Below, piece after piece: positions 38,049 to 50,811 of a stretch of 64,000 nt of DNA. The stretch comes from Chalara sp. BL73. Lineage: Eukaryota > Ascomycota > Leotiomycetes > Helotiales. The stretch lies in assembly GCA_918026815.1 (NCBI GenBank), contig CAKJVC010000003.1, positions 407,932 to 471,931 on the forward strand. The letters run 5' to 3'. The position numbers were made by a program, and so were the translations under genes. The first letter of the stretch is position 1. Every line of letters starts with the position of its first letter. Under the pieces are notes generated by a model, which had not been told where the DNA came from, searched no databases, and was given only the letters and a program-made list of their open reading frames with translations.

Positions 38049-41000
38049 TTAAAACTCCCAATCATCTTCATCGTCGATGGATTCAACAGCCCATGTGAAT
38101 TTTTCCCGAAGAGTCTTAGAAAAGAATTTCTCAATAGGCACACTAAACTTCTTGGCGAAAACCACTGTAAGACGAGGATCAATATAGTTCTAGCTACTAT
38201 TAGTCAGATTCCTTGATGTTTGAGGGATAAACTTACGATCTTACTGGTACCGAGCGCGACCTCTTTATTGCCCTCCCGGTCTTCGGCTTGGAGAAGCATT
38301 GTAGCAATACGCTGATCAAGCTTCTCTATCGCTGCAGTACACTTCTCGACTGATAGACCTTTACCCTCAGCCTCAATTTTCTTCGTCTTATTCTCCTTCT
38401 TGAACTTATTCTCCAGTTCATCTGCTGCCTCAAGTCGTTCTGTAAGCTCTTTAGCCTTCATCTCTTTTTGACCATCGGCAACAAGCTTCTCATTGTCCTT
38501 TTGGAACTTTTTCTCAATCTTTGTTCGCAGTTCTTGAACAAGGAATGCTTGATGCTCAAGGATCCAGGCATCATCAAGATCATCTTCCAGCTCAAAGTAC
38601 TCTGCACCCTTCTTCTTCTTGAGTTTCGGATCGAGATTGAGCATCATTTGCTTCTGGCGCCATTTCTGGTATTTCAGAGCTTTGATCTGACAGGCGAAAT
38701 TAGCATGGCGAAAGATCTCCCAGGACAAGAAGGCGTACCTTATCACCCAATTTTTCCATTTGGGCTTCGTGGCCTGCACCGACGGTACGTTTATGATTAC
38801 AAAGAATGGCAACTTTACGATTGCAATCATTGTATAACTTAATTTTCTCCTGCAAGCTGATATTTGTGTCCTTAAGCTCCTTTAGAAGCGTAGACATGGT
38901 GAAGGAAGCATTGTAGGTACGGAAAACCTTGGCAGTGAGACCCGGCATGTAATTAGCTAAATGCTTATTTAACTGGGAGGTCTATGCAAAAATTGTCAGT
39001 GACGGAGTGGTAGATGTGCGAATATATTCCAGTTTCTTACATTCAAACGATCAAAGATATCATCTCCATCTTTCTTTGGAGACTTTTTGAAAATTTTGAG
39101 GTTCTTGAAGACTTGAGGATCAACAATAACCTCATCATAGAATCGAATGCTATCCTTTCCAAGAAAATCAAAAATGACTGTCTGAGGAGGCTTGAGCGTG
39201 ACATGCTCATACTTCAGAGAGCAGCAACCAACGGTTTCGGCTTCATTCTCTGCGTCCTTCTCGTTTCCAGCACGCAACGCGAACTTGTCGATGAGGTATA
39301 CCGCTGTGGCTCTTTGTCGGTCGGCCATGAGCTCAGCATGGAGATCCTTGGAGTAATCCTTTCGGATCCGGTCAATGTGCTTCTTCAGCTCTCGGGCCTT
39401 TTCAAACTTCTTGTAATCACTTTGACCCTTCACACTACTCTTCGCCGCTAACATAACATACTTGTACGCGCCATTGATGTTCTCCTGCCACATTGCAAGC
39501 CAAGTTGCCTTATTGTCATGCTGGATAGCTTTCCATTTATGGCCATCAGGTGGACTTGGGACAATGGCGTCCTTGCCAATATTGATTGTGATCTGCTCCG
39601 GAGTAACCCGGTTTTTGACCTTACCTGTCTTTGGATGCTCGCCACGACCTCTGAACAGTCCAGGAGGCTCAACTCGGAAATTGCCAACTTGCTCCTTGCG
39701 GCCGTCCCACACGCATGTCGTATATGGGGCTTCAAGTGCATCTTTGGCAGCCTTATCAGCTTTTTTCTCGGCTGATGATCGCGCCTTGCGCTCCGCACTC
39801 TTTCCATCGTAGTACTCGAATATCTGCGTGAAGTCCAATTTAGCGAATTCCTTGATAGCAACCTTGTTGCCTTCCTTGTCTTTCGCGCCACCGGTCTTCT
39901 TCACCTCTTCAGTGAAATCGGCAAAGAAGTTCTTCTGGAATGTTGGGTTTTCCACATTGTGAGTGGAATTCAACATAGCACCAAAAAACCCAGCAATCTC
40001 CTCGGCCTCTACAGAGAGAGTAAGAGGGATTCCGTCGTACCGTAGCTTAACATTCTTTGGAAGTGGTTCATATTCAGGCGGAAAGACGACACCATTATGT
40101 TGAAGAGCGTCCCACTTAATACTATCATCTTCCTTCTTTGGAGCATCCCACCAGCGATAAACCTCTTCAGCCTCTTCATCCTCATCATTCTTTCCTTTTC
40201 CCTTCTTCACTGGGGTCGATGATTCTGCCTTGACTTTACCATTAGCTTTCTTTGCCAGAGTCTTTTTGCTGAGTGGGGCGTCCGAGTCTGACTCTTCCTT
40301 CTTCACACCATTTGACTTTTTGGCAGCACCGATAGATTTCCGTTTCTTTGGCGCAATATCATCTTCATCAGACTCTTCATTCTTGATCGACTTCTTAGGC
40401 GCAGATTTCTTCGCCTTATTCTCTTTGGCACGAATCTCCTTGGCTTCCTTCTCAGCCTTCTTCTCGATTGAAGCCTTTTTCTTGGCAACCTTTGCTACAA
40501 TCGGCTCATCCTCATCGGAGGAAGCCTCGCCAAAAGCAGCTGCAGTGATCTTGGGCGGTAATTTACTGGTCTTTTTGATGGCTAATGGCTCATCGTCAGA
40601 ATCCGATTGCGCTGCCTTCACCTTCGCCTTCGTTTTTTGACGTTTGGCCTAATTCATATGTTAGTACTATTACACGAGCTAGCACCAATCGCTAGGAAAT
40701 CGAGAATTTCATACTAGTGGCTCCTCATCACTTTCGCTACTATCATCATTGTACTTGACAGGCTTTCCGGTGCTAACTCGTGCCTTGCGCTTCGAAGTAC
40801 CATTTGTAGCTGGTCCATGTATATCCATGCCATCGTCAACAGGCCCATTGCGAACCGAGACACCTGCTGCTGCAGTGTTCGAGTTTGGGACGGATATATC
40901 CATAGCTTTATCAACGGCTTTCGAGATATGGGCCTCAGAGACTTTAAAACTCATCAGTATACATGCTTCGAAATGATGCGCAGATAGAATAGAGAATGGA

Positions 41001-41169
41001 GTGCCGATGGTAACACCAACAAAATGAGGCACTGGGGGTAGGCAGGAACTAAAGGCTTTGAGGACATTCCAGAACCAGAGCTTAAAGTGAGATCAAGACA
41101 GAAAATAATCTTACCACGACCATTCGAGGTCTTTGCCAAGGGCATATCATCGTCTGAATCGGACAACAT
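38049..41169 (-). CDS. TOP1: DNA topoisomerase I (type IB)
   Basis: Relaxes supercoils during transcription and replication; nuclear and nucleolar. Exons 41115-41169, 40715-40941, 39041-40648, 38739-38981, 38237-38686 and 38049-38189 give 907 aa, each join in phase. The N terminus (1-320) is a highly charged, disordered Lys/Asp/Glu/Ser domain with repeated SDSDDEP, SSDEDEP and ESDEDD acidic clusters and KKRK-type nuclear localisation signals. The core begins at WWDAPK and [13 protein letters not shown], with NFFADF and [18 protein letters not shown]. Catalytic region: [20 protein letters not shown] (Arg), [14 protein letters not shown] (Arg), CNHKRTV (His) and SKINYIDPRL with the nucleophilic Tyr863. 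A coiled-coil linker covers about 710-850 ([23 protein letters not shown]). The first intron (173 bp) is the longest. Confidence 0.97.
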
Positions 41170-41668
41170 CTTGTAAGGGAAAGGTGATGATCGATAAATG
41201 TTCGGAGGTCTACTTCGGACAGCAGGAGCGGCTGAACTGAGGAGTTGTCAATACGTGGTAGTATTGACGCGAATTAATGCGCCTGGGAAGCTAAGACATG
41301 CCTTTGACCGCGTAGGGTGATTAAGGGAACTGAAAGTGGTATTATAAATCGGCGCAAGTGCCTAAAGAGAAAAGATTGCTGTAAAGCAGGACGAGAGACA
41401 AACATACGAAAGTGAGGAATTGGCTTGGTCTTTAATAGACGAGTCTTCGTAAGACCGAAAAATCGTCTAAGTCCCTTCAATCTCGTATGATTGGCTGGAT
41501 GTTGTCCTTTTGTGCCTGAGGCTCAAGCCAAAGCTTGAATTGAATTCCACCTTCAATTTCTACTACCGATACTCTCCGAAAAGCGCATCAGTATCAATTG
41601 GTCTCGAGTCTAGTCGCGGTCAATTGAATCACCGAATATATAGGATAGCACGCCTCTCTTTGTCGAAA
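41170..41668. promoter_or_regulatory. Bidirectional promoter, TOP1 / ATP3
   Basis: 499 bp between divergent starts. A minus-strand frame of 68 codons (41,274-41,480) lies in the presumed TOP1 leader and may be a chance or upstream ORF. No specific motifs claimed. Confidence 0.6.
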
Positions 41669-42776
41669 ATGCTATCAAGAGCCGCCCGCCCAGCTCTTAG
41701 AGCTGGTACTGCGGCAACTACCCGGTACGTCCCTTCGGTCGACGTGGTGGACGAGAATATCTCCAGCAGCTGGAATTGGACGCCTTTGAAGGAGTGTAAT
41801 ATAGAGATTGTGTGACTGATTATATGGTGCAATAGACCAATTATCCAGAATGCCGCAACCTTCGCGACCCTCCGTGAGATCGAGGACAGACTCAAGTCCA
41901 TCCGCAACATCGAGAAGATCACCAATACCATGAAGATCGTTGCTTCTACAAAGCTCACCCGAGCACAGCGTGCAATGACCGAGTCTCGCAGATATGGGCA
42001 GACCTCTAACACTGTATTCGAGCACGCTGAGACGAAGGTCTTGGAAGGCGATGATAAGAAGACATTAATCGTTGTTGCTAGCTCCGACAAGGGCCTCTGC
42101 GGAGGTATTCACTCCGGATTGAGCAAGCGTGTCCGTAAGATGTTGGTTGAAAAGCCAAACAGCGATATTGTAGTGTTGGGTGAGAAGTGCAAGGCGCAGC
42201 TCGGTCGATCCAGTGGGAAAAACATCGTGTTGAGTTTTGCTGGTGTTGGAAAGGATGTTCCTACCTTTTCTGACGCCCAAGCTATCGCCGATCAGATTGC
42301 TCTTCTTCCCACCGACTATGCCGATATCCAGATTGTCTACAACAAATTCATCAACGCACAAAGCTACGAGCCTACTCCAATTGAGGCTTTCTCTGAGGAG
42401 GCCATTGTCAACTCTCGTGAGATACCGTATACACTTGAAGTGAATATATATGCTAATCATCAATCTAGCTAACTTCTCTGCTTTCGAAATTGATGATGAA
42501 GTTCTTGCCAATCTCCGAGAATACGCCCTTGCTAACTCACTCTTCTGGGCTCTCGCCGAGGGTCATGCCTGTGAACAGTCCGCCCGCCGCAATGCCATGG
42601 ACGTAAGTGTACTACTAGTATTTTCCTTGCTAGAAACTAACTCGTTCCAGAATGCTTCCAAGAACGCCGGTGATATGATCAGCAAATACCAGATCTTATT
42701 CAACAGAACACGTCAAGCCGTCATTACTGGAGAGTTGGTCGAAATCATTACTGGTGCCGCAGCATCAGAAGAATAG
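41669..42776 (+). CDS. ATP3: ATP synthase subunit gamma, mitochondrial
   Basis: Central rotor stalk of F1-ATPase. Exons 41669-41724, 41836-42416, 42469-42602 and 42651-42776 give 298 aa. The presequence [13 protein letters not shown] is typical of mitochondrial import. Mature start is near [39 protein letters not shown] is the conserved coiled-coil helix. [13 protein letters not shown] is the gamma signature, and the C-terminal helix is [20 protein letters not shown] with [16 protein letters not shown]. For intron 1 (111 bp) the acceptor must be GCAATAG, not the nearer-looking TATCCAG, because only the former keeps the frame (CG+A, giving [10 protein letters not shown]). Confidence 0.97.
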
Positions 42777-43427
42777 AGGGGTTTTGTGCATATGTACTTT
42801 AGAATTCGAAGCTCGTAAGCTTTTGAGCCGAGATGAATCAATTTCTTTGTGTATCAAACCATCTTTATCTCCAAATGGCATTAGGCCTCATGCACTACCT
42901 CCTTCGTTTACTCTACCGCTCCTATAATTTCTGTTGTGGTATCATTACTTTTGACAATTCCATGAGCTAAAGTATACGAAATCATACGATCCAACATTTT
43001 AAGAGCAAATCTTCGAACATAAATTGCCATCATAAAATGCTCGCATCAGGCCACATGTTCTTGTCCCAAAGTCACAGCTGCTGCGCCATCGAAGGACAAA
43101 TTGCAAAGGTGGCTAATAACACTAATCAGATGCAAATACAAAACCAGACGTGCAAAACCAGACGTGCATCTTATTCTGTTGCTCATCCGCCTCAATATCC
43201 TTCCCCTCCGTGCTCACTAACCCACTTCGAAAACATACCTGCCAACCTTGTTCTTGGTAGCTCATCAGCACGTTGTCTCCACCTACTCCTTATCCCATTT
43301 CCATACCCATCTAACTCTCCGCAAGGCATTGGTAACTACCATAAACTTAGCGCTGCTTTTTGTTATGTTCTATTGTAGGAGCTAGGGGCTCGAAAGCTTG
43401 TCTTAGGAACCGAAACCGTAAGATAAA
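42777..43427. other. Convergent intergenic region
   Basis: About 650 bp between ATP3 (plus) and a small minus-strand gene. Two near-identical ACCAGACGTGCA words occur at 43,143-43,166. No coding frame supported. Confidence 0.5.
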
Positions 43428-43926
43428 CTACTTGTATCGCCCTGTAGGCGGTGAGCTCTTGAGCTCTTTGCTCACAAGAGAAATCAATATTTTTTGTAAG
43501 GAACCTAGACGAACCCAAGCCATTTGCCTAAAGTACGGAAACGGTAATCGAGTAAGTGCCCAGTCTTCAGGCCGGATGTCATCAGGTCTACATTGTCGTA
43601 TGGGCAACCAGTCCTCTGGAAAAGGGCTAGCAGTTGATGCGGAAAGGATCCCGAGGATGCCTTCGCCCGGGGAGATAGGGAGATGGCGAACTGTGCCAGA
43701 GCAGAAGGGACATCTGAAAGGGAGATGTATGGTGGTTGTTATTGGCGGTCCGAGTTGCATAATGATAACGGAGGTTCTGAGGATAGGGCCAATGCCGATG
43801 TGGTTGCAGCTGTGCATGAATCTGTATCTACAAAATTTTAATGTTAGTATAACCCCCTGACACTTCGCTCAGCTTGTTTCTTGATTTCTCAAGGGGGCAT
43901 ACAAGAGGAACGTACTGTTGGGGCAT
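43428..43926 (-). CDS. Small Cys/His protein, possible zinc ribbon
   Basis: Predicted 136-aa protein from exons 43916-43926 (11 nt, MPQ plus two bases) and 43428-43827. The intron has a strong donor (GTACGT), a TACTAAC branch site and a TTTTGTAG acceptor, which argues the gene is real despite its tiny first exon. The protein pairs an N-terminal HSCNHIG with a later FRCPFCSG, giving a C-x-H plus C-x2-C arrangement that could bind zinc. The C terminus is basic (KELKSSPPTGRYK). Third positions in exon 2 are C/G-rich, unlike the surrounding AT-rich DNA, another coding sign. I recognise no named family. Confidence 0.55.
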
Positions 43927-46900
43927 GGTGTTTGTTTCAAACATTAGGGGAAATGATGACCTCGTATACATCAAGGCATTTACATGCCGCATGAAAGTAT
44001 GTCGAGCTTTATATTTTCAATAGAAATAGTCAAATAATCAGATTATACGTGACTCAAGCTCTCAGCACAAGGTGTGACCATCCTAGCTTCAAAAGTCACA
44101 ATGCCTGAATATCTCCATATGATATAAGAGTTTGAGTCATGGTGGTGTGTGGTTATTAATATCTGCTGCCAACACAATAAGTGAAAAGTAAGAAATGGGG
44201 AAAGCTACATGGTATATATAATATACTCTGACTGACAGGGCTGATGTGTGCATGAAATAGCAAGAAGCCATAGAATCTAATGCACGATGTGTAGGTCGAG
44301 TGGCTCATTTCATGGACGGCCAGCCACGCAATTATTCGGTTCCTAAATACGGCTAATTTGAGAATTTCTCCAATATTCACGCACTTTCTCAGATTACTAC
44401 TGCTCCATGGGTTGATGAACTAGACAATTAGTTGATCTCACGGAAATTACATGTATATCTCCACAAAACAAGCCATCAAAGCAAACATGTTTAGCTCATC
44501 ATTTGTTCTTACCCTATGTTCATGTACCTTTATATATACGACCAATCATGATCCTATTACTATCGAACATATATATGGGTGTTGCCGAAAAAGTTGTGAG
44601 ATGTGTTCACCTCCTAGAACTGAGCAGCTAGAGTTCACTTAATTCAATTGCTCCTATTTAATTGCTAACCAAGCAGCATCTTCAAGAATAGTTAGTCTTT
44701 TCTAATCTTCTACCTCGGAATCTCTGGCTCATTTCTGTGCTCCTTTCAGGCATGAAGATTCTCTCATGAAGAGACAACAGCAGTTTGGATCTACCACTTC
44801 ACTAGAAGCAAGCATTCTTTCTCTTTCCGTATCGATGTTTCCAAAAGATGATACACACGTAGAATTATCTGGCTCTTTATAAGGAACAATATTTCATTGT
44901 ATGTCTTCTCCATCTCAATTAGAAGTTCCCAGTAACTCACTTTTTCAACTCGATTAGAGCTCCACCTCATGACAAGAAAGCTCCAAATCATGAGATCTTG
45001 TATGTAAAACATTGTACAATGTGTCAAAGAACTTGGCACATCAACCAGCGTAATTCACCTTCAAAGGGGCCCAGAAGCAATATTTTCATCTTTGTAACAC
45101 GGTTGGGAAGTAAAATTGTCTCACACATCGAGTGCCAGGTACTTTTCCAAAGCAATAAATGCGAATTCCAATGTTAATTGTGAATTTTCTGCCAATCAAA
45201 TCAAATTCTCCGCAGCCCAAATTGTAGATACTAGTCGGAAACACCTTAGACTTTTCGAGCTTTAATAGTCAGAGTTCTACATATCACAGCCGTTACTTAC
45301 ACAAATAAAATGTACAACAACACCGTAAACGACTTTACGCTTAGTTTAACACTAACTTTCGACTACCCATGAATATAGGTACCTTCGACGCAGAACAGTC
45401 TCTTGATATTCAATTTGAGTCCTAATTACCACAACCTCAAGTACCAGAACTTCCTATTCATTGCAGCGAGTTAAGATCCAAGCTTCCCTTGGCTTTTACC
45501 GTTAGAATCACTGCATATGATAGGCTGTCCCGCAGCCGACTTTCCTAACGTCATCCCTATTTACCTTATTTTACTTGTTACCACAGTTCAGATACTTTCG
45601 GCAACGGCTGAGTAAAGCTCCTTCCAGAAGGCGACTCCTGGAATCTTATGCCTATTTCAACATCGAGTAAGTAAGGCTTATCCACTAGTGCCATTTCCTT
45701 ATGCAGCTGTCAGGCAGAAATATGCTTATTCCAGCATGAATCGTTGGGGCTATTGGAACCGAAAAGAAGCCTTCGTACCTGAGGCTTTAGCATGCATTGG
45801 CTTTGCTTTCCCCGTGTTATTGGAAGACTCTATTGTTCCAACAGCGTCTCTTCCTTAGACAGTCTGACCTTGCTAAAGTTGATGTAAACTTGACTCAATG
45901 TCAGGAGCCGAGACGTTCCAGACCATAGCATGGCTTTCCATCTGTAAATTCTTGATCTGTTAAGCTTGTTTTCAACACCAATGATTCCTATTGCTGAGAT
46001 ATGGGTAGTTGCCTCCACAAGCCAACATCTAGGCGCCTTCCTAAATAAACTAAGCTTATTTAAACGTCAGTAGCCTACCCACCACCTCCAACCATACTAA
46101 AGAATATCCTCGACGATATATCAACACTGCTCCCCCGGCTCTACTAATCTAAATCGATAGCAAGCATTAGCTCCCAACAATCATTAGAATCCCCAGTCCT
46201 TCTTAGAGGGATGGTTTAGTTACTTTGGCTTTTGATTTTCTAGAGTGGAATATATCCTTTTATAGCTTCATGATTGCAACCGCTTATTTTTCTACTAATG
46301 ATAAGTGTTTCTGCTGCAGCACAAGTTACTACAAGATGGTGGGTAAGCTGGGCCTTCTTCAAAGCACTAAATTTTCTATCTTGACACGGTACTCTATCTC
46401 TAGCACGGTGATGCCTATTTGATCTGAAGTAGGTGTTTCCATCTTGACACAAATTGTCCTTATGAAGCATATCCCAAAATATCTGCACCTTCTATGGCAC
46501 GAGCTCCTCTTCGGACTTTGATACCCCTTCTATCAGAGCAGGGTGTTATAATTCTCACACCTTTTTGGTGACGAAGGTGGCCACCTGCATCAAGAATCGA
46601 TATCTGTGCTTTCCCTGTGTTGATGCATCGTGTCTTGATACAGCTATCCTGTAGCAACCTCTGACAGTATGTTTCCGCGCTAGGCGAATTAGTTGTAATT
46701 TTGCGCAGTGATGAATTATTTATATCTGCAACTTCGATTAACGATGGTTTCTTTTCTCCTTTGCAACATACTCTTCCACATAATCCAACGTTGTTAATAC
46801 AACTACAAGCCCACAACAATAGGGTCTAGTATCCTATTGAACATATACAATGGCTATTGTAGGCTCAGTGAACAATACTTCACACGGCTGAACCAGCTCG

Positions 46901-47829
46901 GTAGTGAATGAAGCTTGAGAGTCGAGTCAGCCATAGCTGGCAATATTTCTAGTCCTGGTGACTCAAGATACCACAAACACTTCAAATTTGTCTTTACATT
47001 TTACAACGATAACACTCTCTCCTCCCTTCTACTACTGCTCTATATTCATTTCACTTATATCATACCTTCCCCTTAACACAAGCGCATCTAGCAGAGTGCT
47101 AATCGCTTGAGATAACCTCTCAATAGAAAGTATCACAGGCATCTATTACTAGCAAGTCAGTCACTTGCGCAGGGCTTACTTAAAACGGTTACAAAGTACA
47201 GTTGCATTTGAAACTAGAAGGCAAATTAACAAGTTCAAAAACAACCTTCCTTCAATATCTTTCGGCCTCGCCCATATATTATTCACCGAAATATAAAATC
47301 GGCGAGTTGATTCTGCTGCATCTTTATTATCATCATCGCCGGCAAGTTAAGGCTTACCATCAACTTCAGCGCCTTCTTGAGCGAGCATCTCAAATCACTC
47401 TAACCAAACTCGATTGTTAGCCTATTGACTCACCAAATATCACACCTCCTAGCTTTCCCTAAGTTGTGCATGTCGTCGGTAGCCGGAATATACCATCTAA
47501 GTACCTGTCAGAACAGTACCAGCCAAAGCTTCGACACTCAAAAAGTCGTAGCGTACAGCCTCACCAATTCGAACTCGATATACATCATATTCCGCAGTTC
47601 ACCACACCTCATTAGGTACTGTGCTGAGCATATTCCGTCTAATATACCAGGCACAAACATTCTTACTCACTGCAGAACCCAGCTGTTCACAACACTCTGC
47701 AAACGACTCACTAGAAGATCATACTACGCATAGTGTCAGCTATACAGCCCATAAACAGTGGGCATATAGTCAACCAAAACTATTCAGCTGAACAACAACC
47801 GTCTTTCGAATTAGCGAGCCAGCCCCACA
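43927..47829. other. Gene-poor 3.9-kb region
   Basis: The longest stretch of the window without a supported gene. It is AT-richer than the flanks, with many stops in all frames. One 119-codon minus-strand frame (46,460-46,819) contains six Cys and looks superficially protein-like (GVRIITPCSDRRGIKVRRGA) but has no family match I know. A 7-bp inverted repeat (CAATAGG/CCTATTG, 9-nt loop) lies near 46,817-46,839. From 46,960 the plus strand becomes C/T- and CAA-rich, consistent with a long promoter and 5' leader for the gene at 47,830. I see no intact transposase, integrase or terminal repeats. Confidence 0.5.
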
Positions 47830-48750
47830 ATGTGTGTCAAGGAATTTTACGGATACCAATGTGGGCACTGTTCAGTTCCAGTGTTGCGCCGATGCCCTCT
47901 CTCCGCGTCCAATCCTATGTATCCGGTTTGCGAGTATCCTGCTGAGCGTCCTATATTTGTTGCAGAATTCTGCCATCCTTGCAGCAGAGTAGTATGGAAT
48001 GCTAAAGTACTAGCGGAGGAAGAAAAACATCGTCAACGGCATTTTCGAAGTGAGTGTGATTGTGAGGTAACGTTCGCTGGAGAGGACCCAGAGAGACGTG
48101 GAAGGGCAAGAGCGCGAGGACGGGACAAGGGGAAAGAATTCACAAATGGAGAGGTGGTGCTATACGAAGGAGGATATGATGACGATGGAAGTACTGGTGG
48201 CCGTGGTTTTGAGAGCGAGGAGGCGCAGGGTCCCTTGGTGGTCCCAAGTGAGCCGAAAGATCATGGTGGGGAGAAATTGGCTAGGAATGGGTCTGATGCT
48301 TATACATACTATGGTATTTATATGGAGGAAGGCTTCGAAGGTTCAGCTGGTCTGGTTGGCCCCATGGTTCCCATTGGTCCTTTGGAGATGGCTGATCCAA
48401 ATCAGTCCTACGCTACTGCGGTCGGAGAGTATGGTACCCCCGGAGGCCAGCAGCTTATGATGGGTCAATTCGGTGCTGGCATGAAGTTCTATCCCGCCCC
48501 TGTCAATCTGCCACCACCACCACCGATGGAATTCCGCTCACCCACAGCTTCGATGGCCTACAGTCAATATGATCATTATCAGCACTATGGACCAGCACAC
48601 ACACATCAGCGCCGCATTCACGGACATCGCAGCCATCGCCAGAGGCGAAGACCTCTGTCAAGGTCCAACTCAGTTCCTGCTACAGAGCCGGATGGCTTCA
48701 CCTCGGGCAGTAGCCGTCCTCGACAAGTTAGCGATGTGGGACAAGACTGA
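47830..48750 (+). CDS. Cys-rich N-terminus, low-complexity protein, unknown
   Basis: Single-exon 306-aa protein. The first 75 residues hold about nine Cys in short spacings (YQCGHC, CPL, VCEYP, FCHPCSRVVWN, CDCEV), suggesting a small zinc-binding or disulfide module of the kind common in filamentous-fungal proteins that start MCxxxxxxYxCGH. The remainder is disordered: an Arg/Gly stretch, acidic segments, then a Gly/Pro/Tyr-rich part (LPPPPPMEF) and a basic His/Arg-rich tail (HTHQRRIHGHRSHRQRRRPL) ending in a Ser-rich region. No signal peptide or membrane helix. Function unknown; the unusually long non-coding leader upstream may imply complex regulation. Confidence 0.7.
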   Translation: MCVKEFYGYQCGHCSVPVLRRCPLSASNPMYPVCEYPAERPIFVAEFCHPCSRVVWNAKVLAEEEKHRQRHFRSECDCEVTFAGEDPERRGRARARGRDKGKEFTNGEVVLYEGGYDDDGSTGGRGFESEEAQGPLVVPSEPKDHGGEKLARNGSDAYTYYGIYMEEGFEGSAGLVGPMVPIGPLEMADPNQSYATAVGEYGTPGGQQLMMGQFGAGMKFYPAPVNLPPPPPMEFRSPTASMAYSQYDHYQHYGPAHTHQRRIHGHRSHRQRRRPLSRSNSVPATEPDGFTSGSSRPRQVSDVGQD

Positions 48751-48911
48751 CATACGCTCGAATATTCAGTAGGTCAAACACTTTTTCTTTGTGGAGTACA
48801 GTGTTGGCATTACTAACACAGCATAGTCATACATGCACGGAAGGGAAACGACGCTATGTATAACATATGTACATTCTAAGAGCGTTGTTTTCTTTTCTTT
48901 TCTTCTCTTAC

Positions 48912-50492
48912 TTAACGGTCGACCTCACCGAACACTATTGCATCGTTAGTTATGAATGACAAAAATGGAAGCGTTGCTATTTACCTAAATCCATCGTGCC
49001 AATTATTGCTACCGCGTCGGCCAATAAGTGACCTCGTGAAATTTGATCGAATGCACCTAGATGTGCAAATCCTGGCGCACGAATCTTACATCTATATGGC
49101 CTCTCACTACCGTCACTAACTACGAAGACTCCCATCTCTCCCTTAGGTGCCTCAATTGCTGAGTATGTCTCTCCTGGTGGAACGGTATAGCCTTTGGTGA
49201 AGAGCAGAAAGTGGTGAATCAATGCTTCCATATTCTCCTTCATAGCAGCTCTTGGCGGTGGCGAGACCTTGTAGTCTTCAACACGGATTGGACCAGCGGG
49301 GATTTTATTAAGGCACTGGTGGATGATGCGTAAAGATTGCCGGAACTCCTCCATTCTGCACAAGTAGCGGTCATAGCAATCGCCGTTTACACCGACTGGA
49401 ACATCAAATTCAACATCGCCATATGCATCGTAAGGCTGGCTCTTCCGGATATCCCATGGCACACCAGAACCACGAAGCATGACACCGGAGAAGGAGTAAT
49501 TCAAAGCCTCCTCGGCTGACACAACTCCAATACCCTTGGTCCGCCCGATCCAGATTCTGTTATCAGTCAAAAGTTCTTCGGTCTCGTCTATCCGATCACC
49601 AAATTGGGTTGCCCATTGGTAAATATCATCAAGGAGACCAACTGGAATATCTTGGTGCACACCGCCGGGTCGAACATAGGCGGCATGAAGACGGGCTCCC
49701 GATACACGTTCATAGAATTCCTAGCCCATTTTTTAGCACAGTCCCCCATAACAAATGCAAAATCATTATTACCATAAGTTTCTCTCGTTCCTCAAAGCCC
49801 CACAAGAAGGGAGTAAGTGCACCAACATCCATGGCGTGAGATAGCACAGACATAAGGTGGTTTAGAATTCGTGTGATTTCGCCAAACATAGTTCTAATCC
49901 ACTTCGCACGTTCAGGAATCTCAATGTTCAGCAGCTTCTCTACCGCTAAGGAGAAGCACTGCTCATTGGTCATCATAGACACGTAGTCCAATCGGTCAAA
50001 GTATGGGAGCGCCTGCAGGTAAGTCTTGTATTCAATCAATTTCTCTGTTCCACGGTGCAATAGTCCAACGTGGGGATCTGAGCGAACAATCTCCTCTCCA
50101 TTAAGTTCCAAAATCAATCGCAACACTCCATGGGCAGCAGGATGCTGGGGACCAAAGTTCACGGTATAGTGGCGAATCTTCCGGTTTTCGACGCTTTCGG
50201 GATCGGTACTTGAGTCTGTAATGATATTGAGGCTTTGCGGATCTTGAGGATTATTTGAGGGCTTAAAATGCTCGTTTGTAGGAATCAGACGTGTTGGTTC
50301 TATAGTAACTAATTAGCATCTATGCACGTATATCAAGCTTTACATGCTCATACGATAATCCGCCTCAACAGCATATCTCCTTGATGGAATTGCAGAAAAA
50401 GCTCGAGATTGCTGGCTTGCTCTAGATATTGCTGGGCGCAGGCAGAGGCGTTTGGCGCTGTGGCCTGCAATCCGTGCAATTGACGCAGACAT
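48912..50492 (-). CDS. nuo-49: NADH:ubiquinone oxidoreductase 49 kDa subunit
   Basis: NDUFS2/NuoD-type core subunit of complex I that forms the quinone pocket; mitochondrial matrix arm. Exons 50354-50492, 49773-50299, 48985-49720 and 48912-48934 give 474 aa. The presequence is Arg/Ser-rich ([20 protein letters not shown]). Conserved stretches are [79 protein letters not shown] and [13 protein letters not shown]. The C-terminal VFGEVDR is the family ending and is encoded mostly by a 23-nt last exon. Start chosen at the Met that opens the import sequence. Divergent from the RPC40 gene. Confidence 0.97.
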
Positions 50493-50811
50493 CACGAAGA
50501 AAAGCAGACAATGTGAATTGTGCCAATCCCCCAAATCGTAGCAATTGGTCAATATCCAATCTTTCAAAGGCAAATGGTCATACCGTCAACGATGGATTAA
50601 GCTCAGATGCTCTAGCGAGGCTAGCCTATGTTATACTAGTGTGTTTAGTGGTGGGGATTAGATTCTGCCAGGACCCCTGCACTCTTTGCAGCCTCAAAAA
50701 TAAAAAATAAAAAGTCTCGGCATTCTACAGACCCCTCCATCATCCAATGTCCTTGTCTATATCTGGTTTTTTCTGATCTACAAGCAGGTTGCGTGAGGGC
50801 TAGGACCAAAC
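50493..50811. promoter_or_regulatory. Bidirectional promoter, nuo-49 / RPC40
   Basis: 319 bp between divergent start codons, with an A-rich tract near 50,696-50,712 that could be a nucleosome-depleted core. No specific factor site asserted. Confidence 0.65.

Noticed and set aside
46460..46819. 119-codon Cys-containing minus-strand ORF
   Set aside because: No homology signal, no splice context and it starts in AT-rich non-coding DNA; treated as chance.
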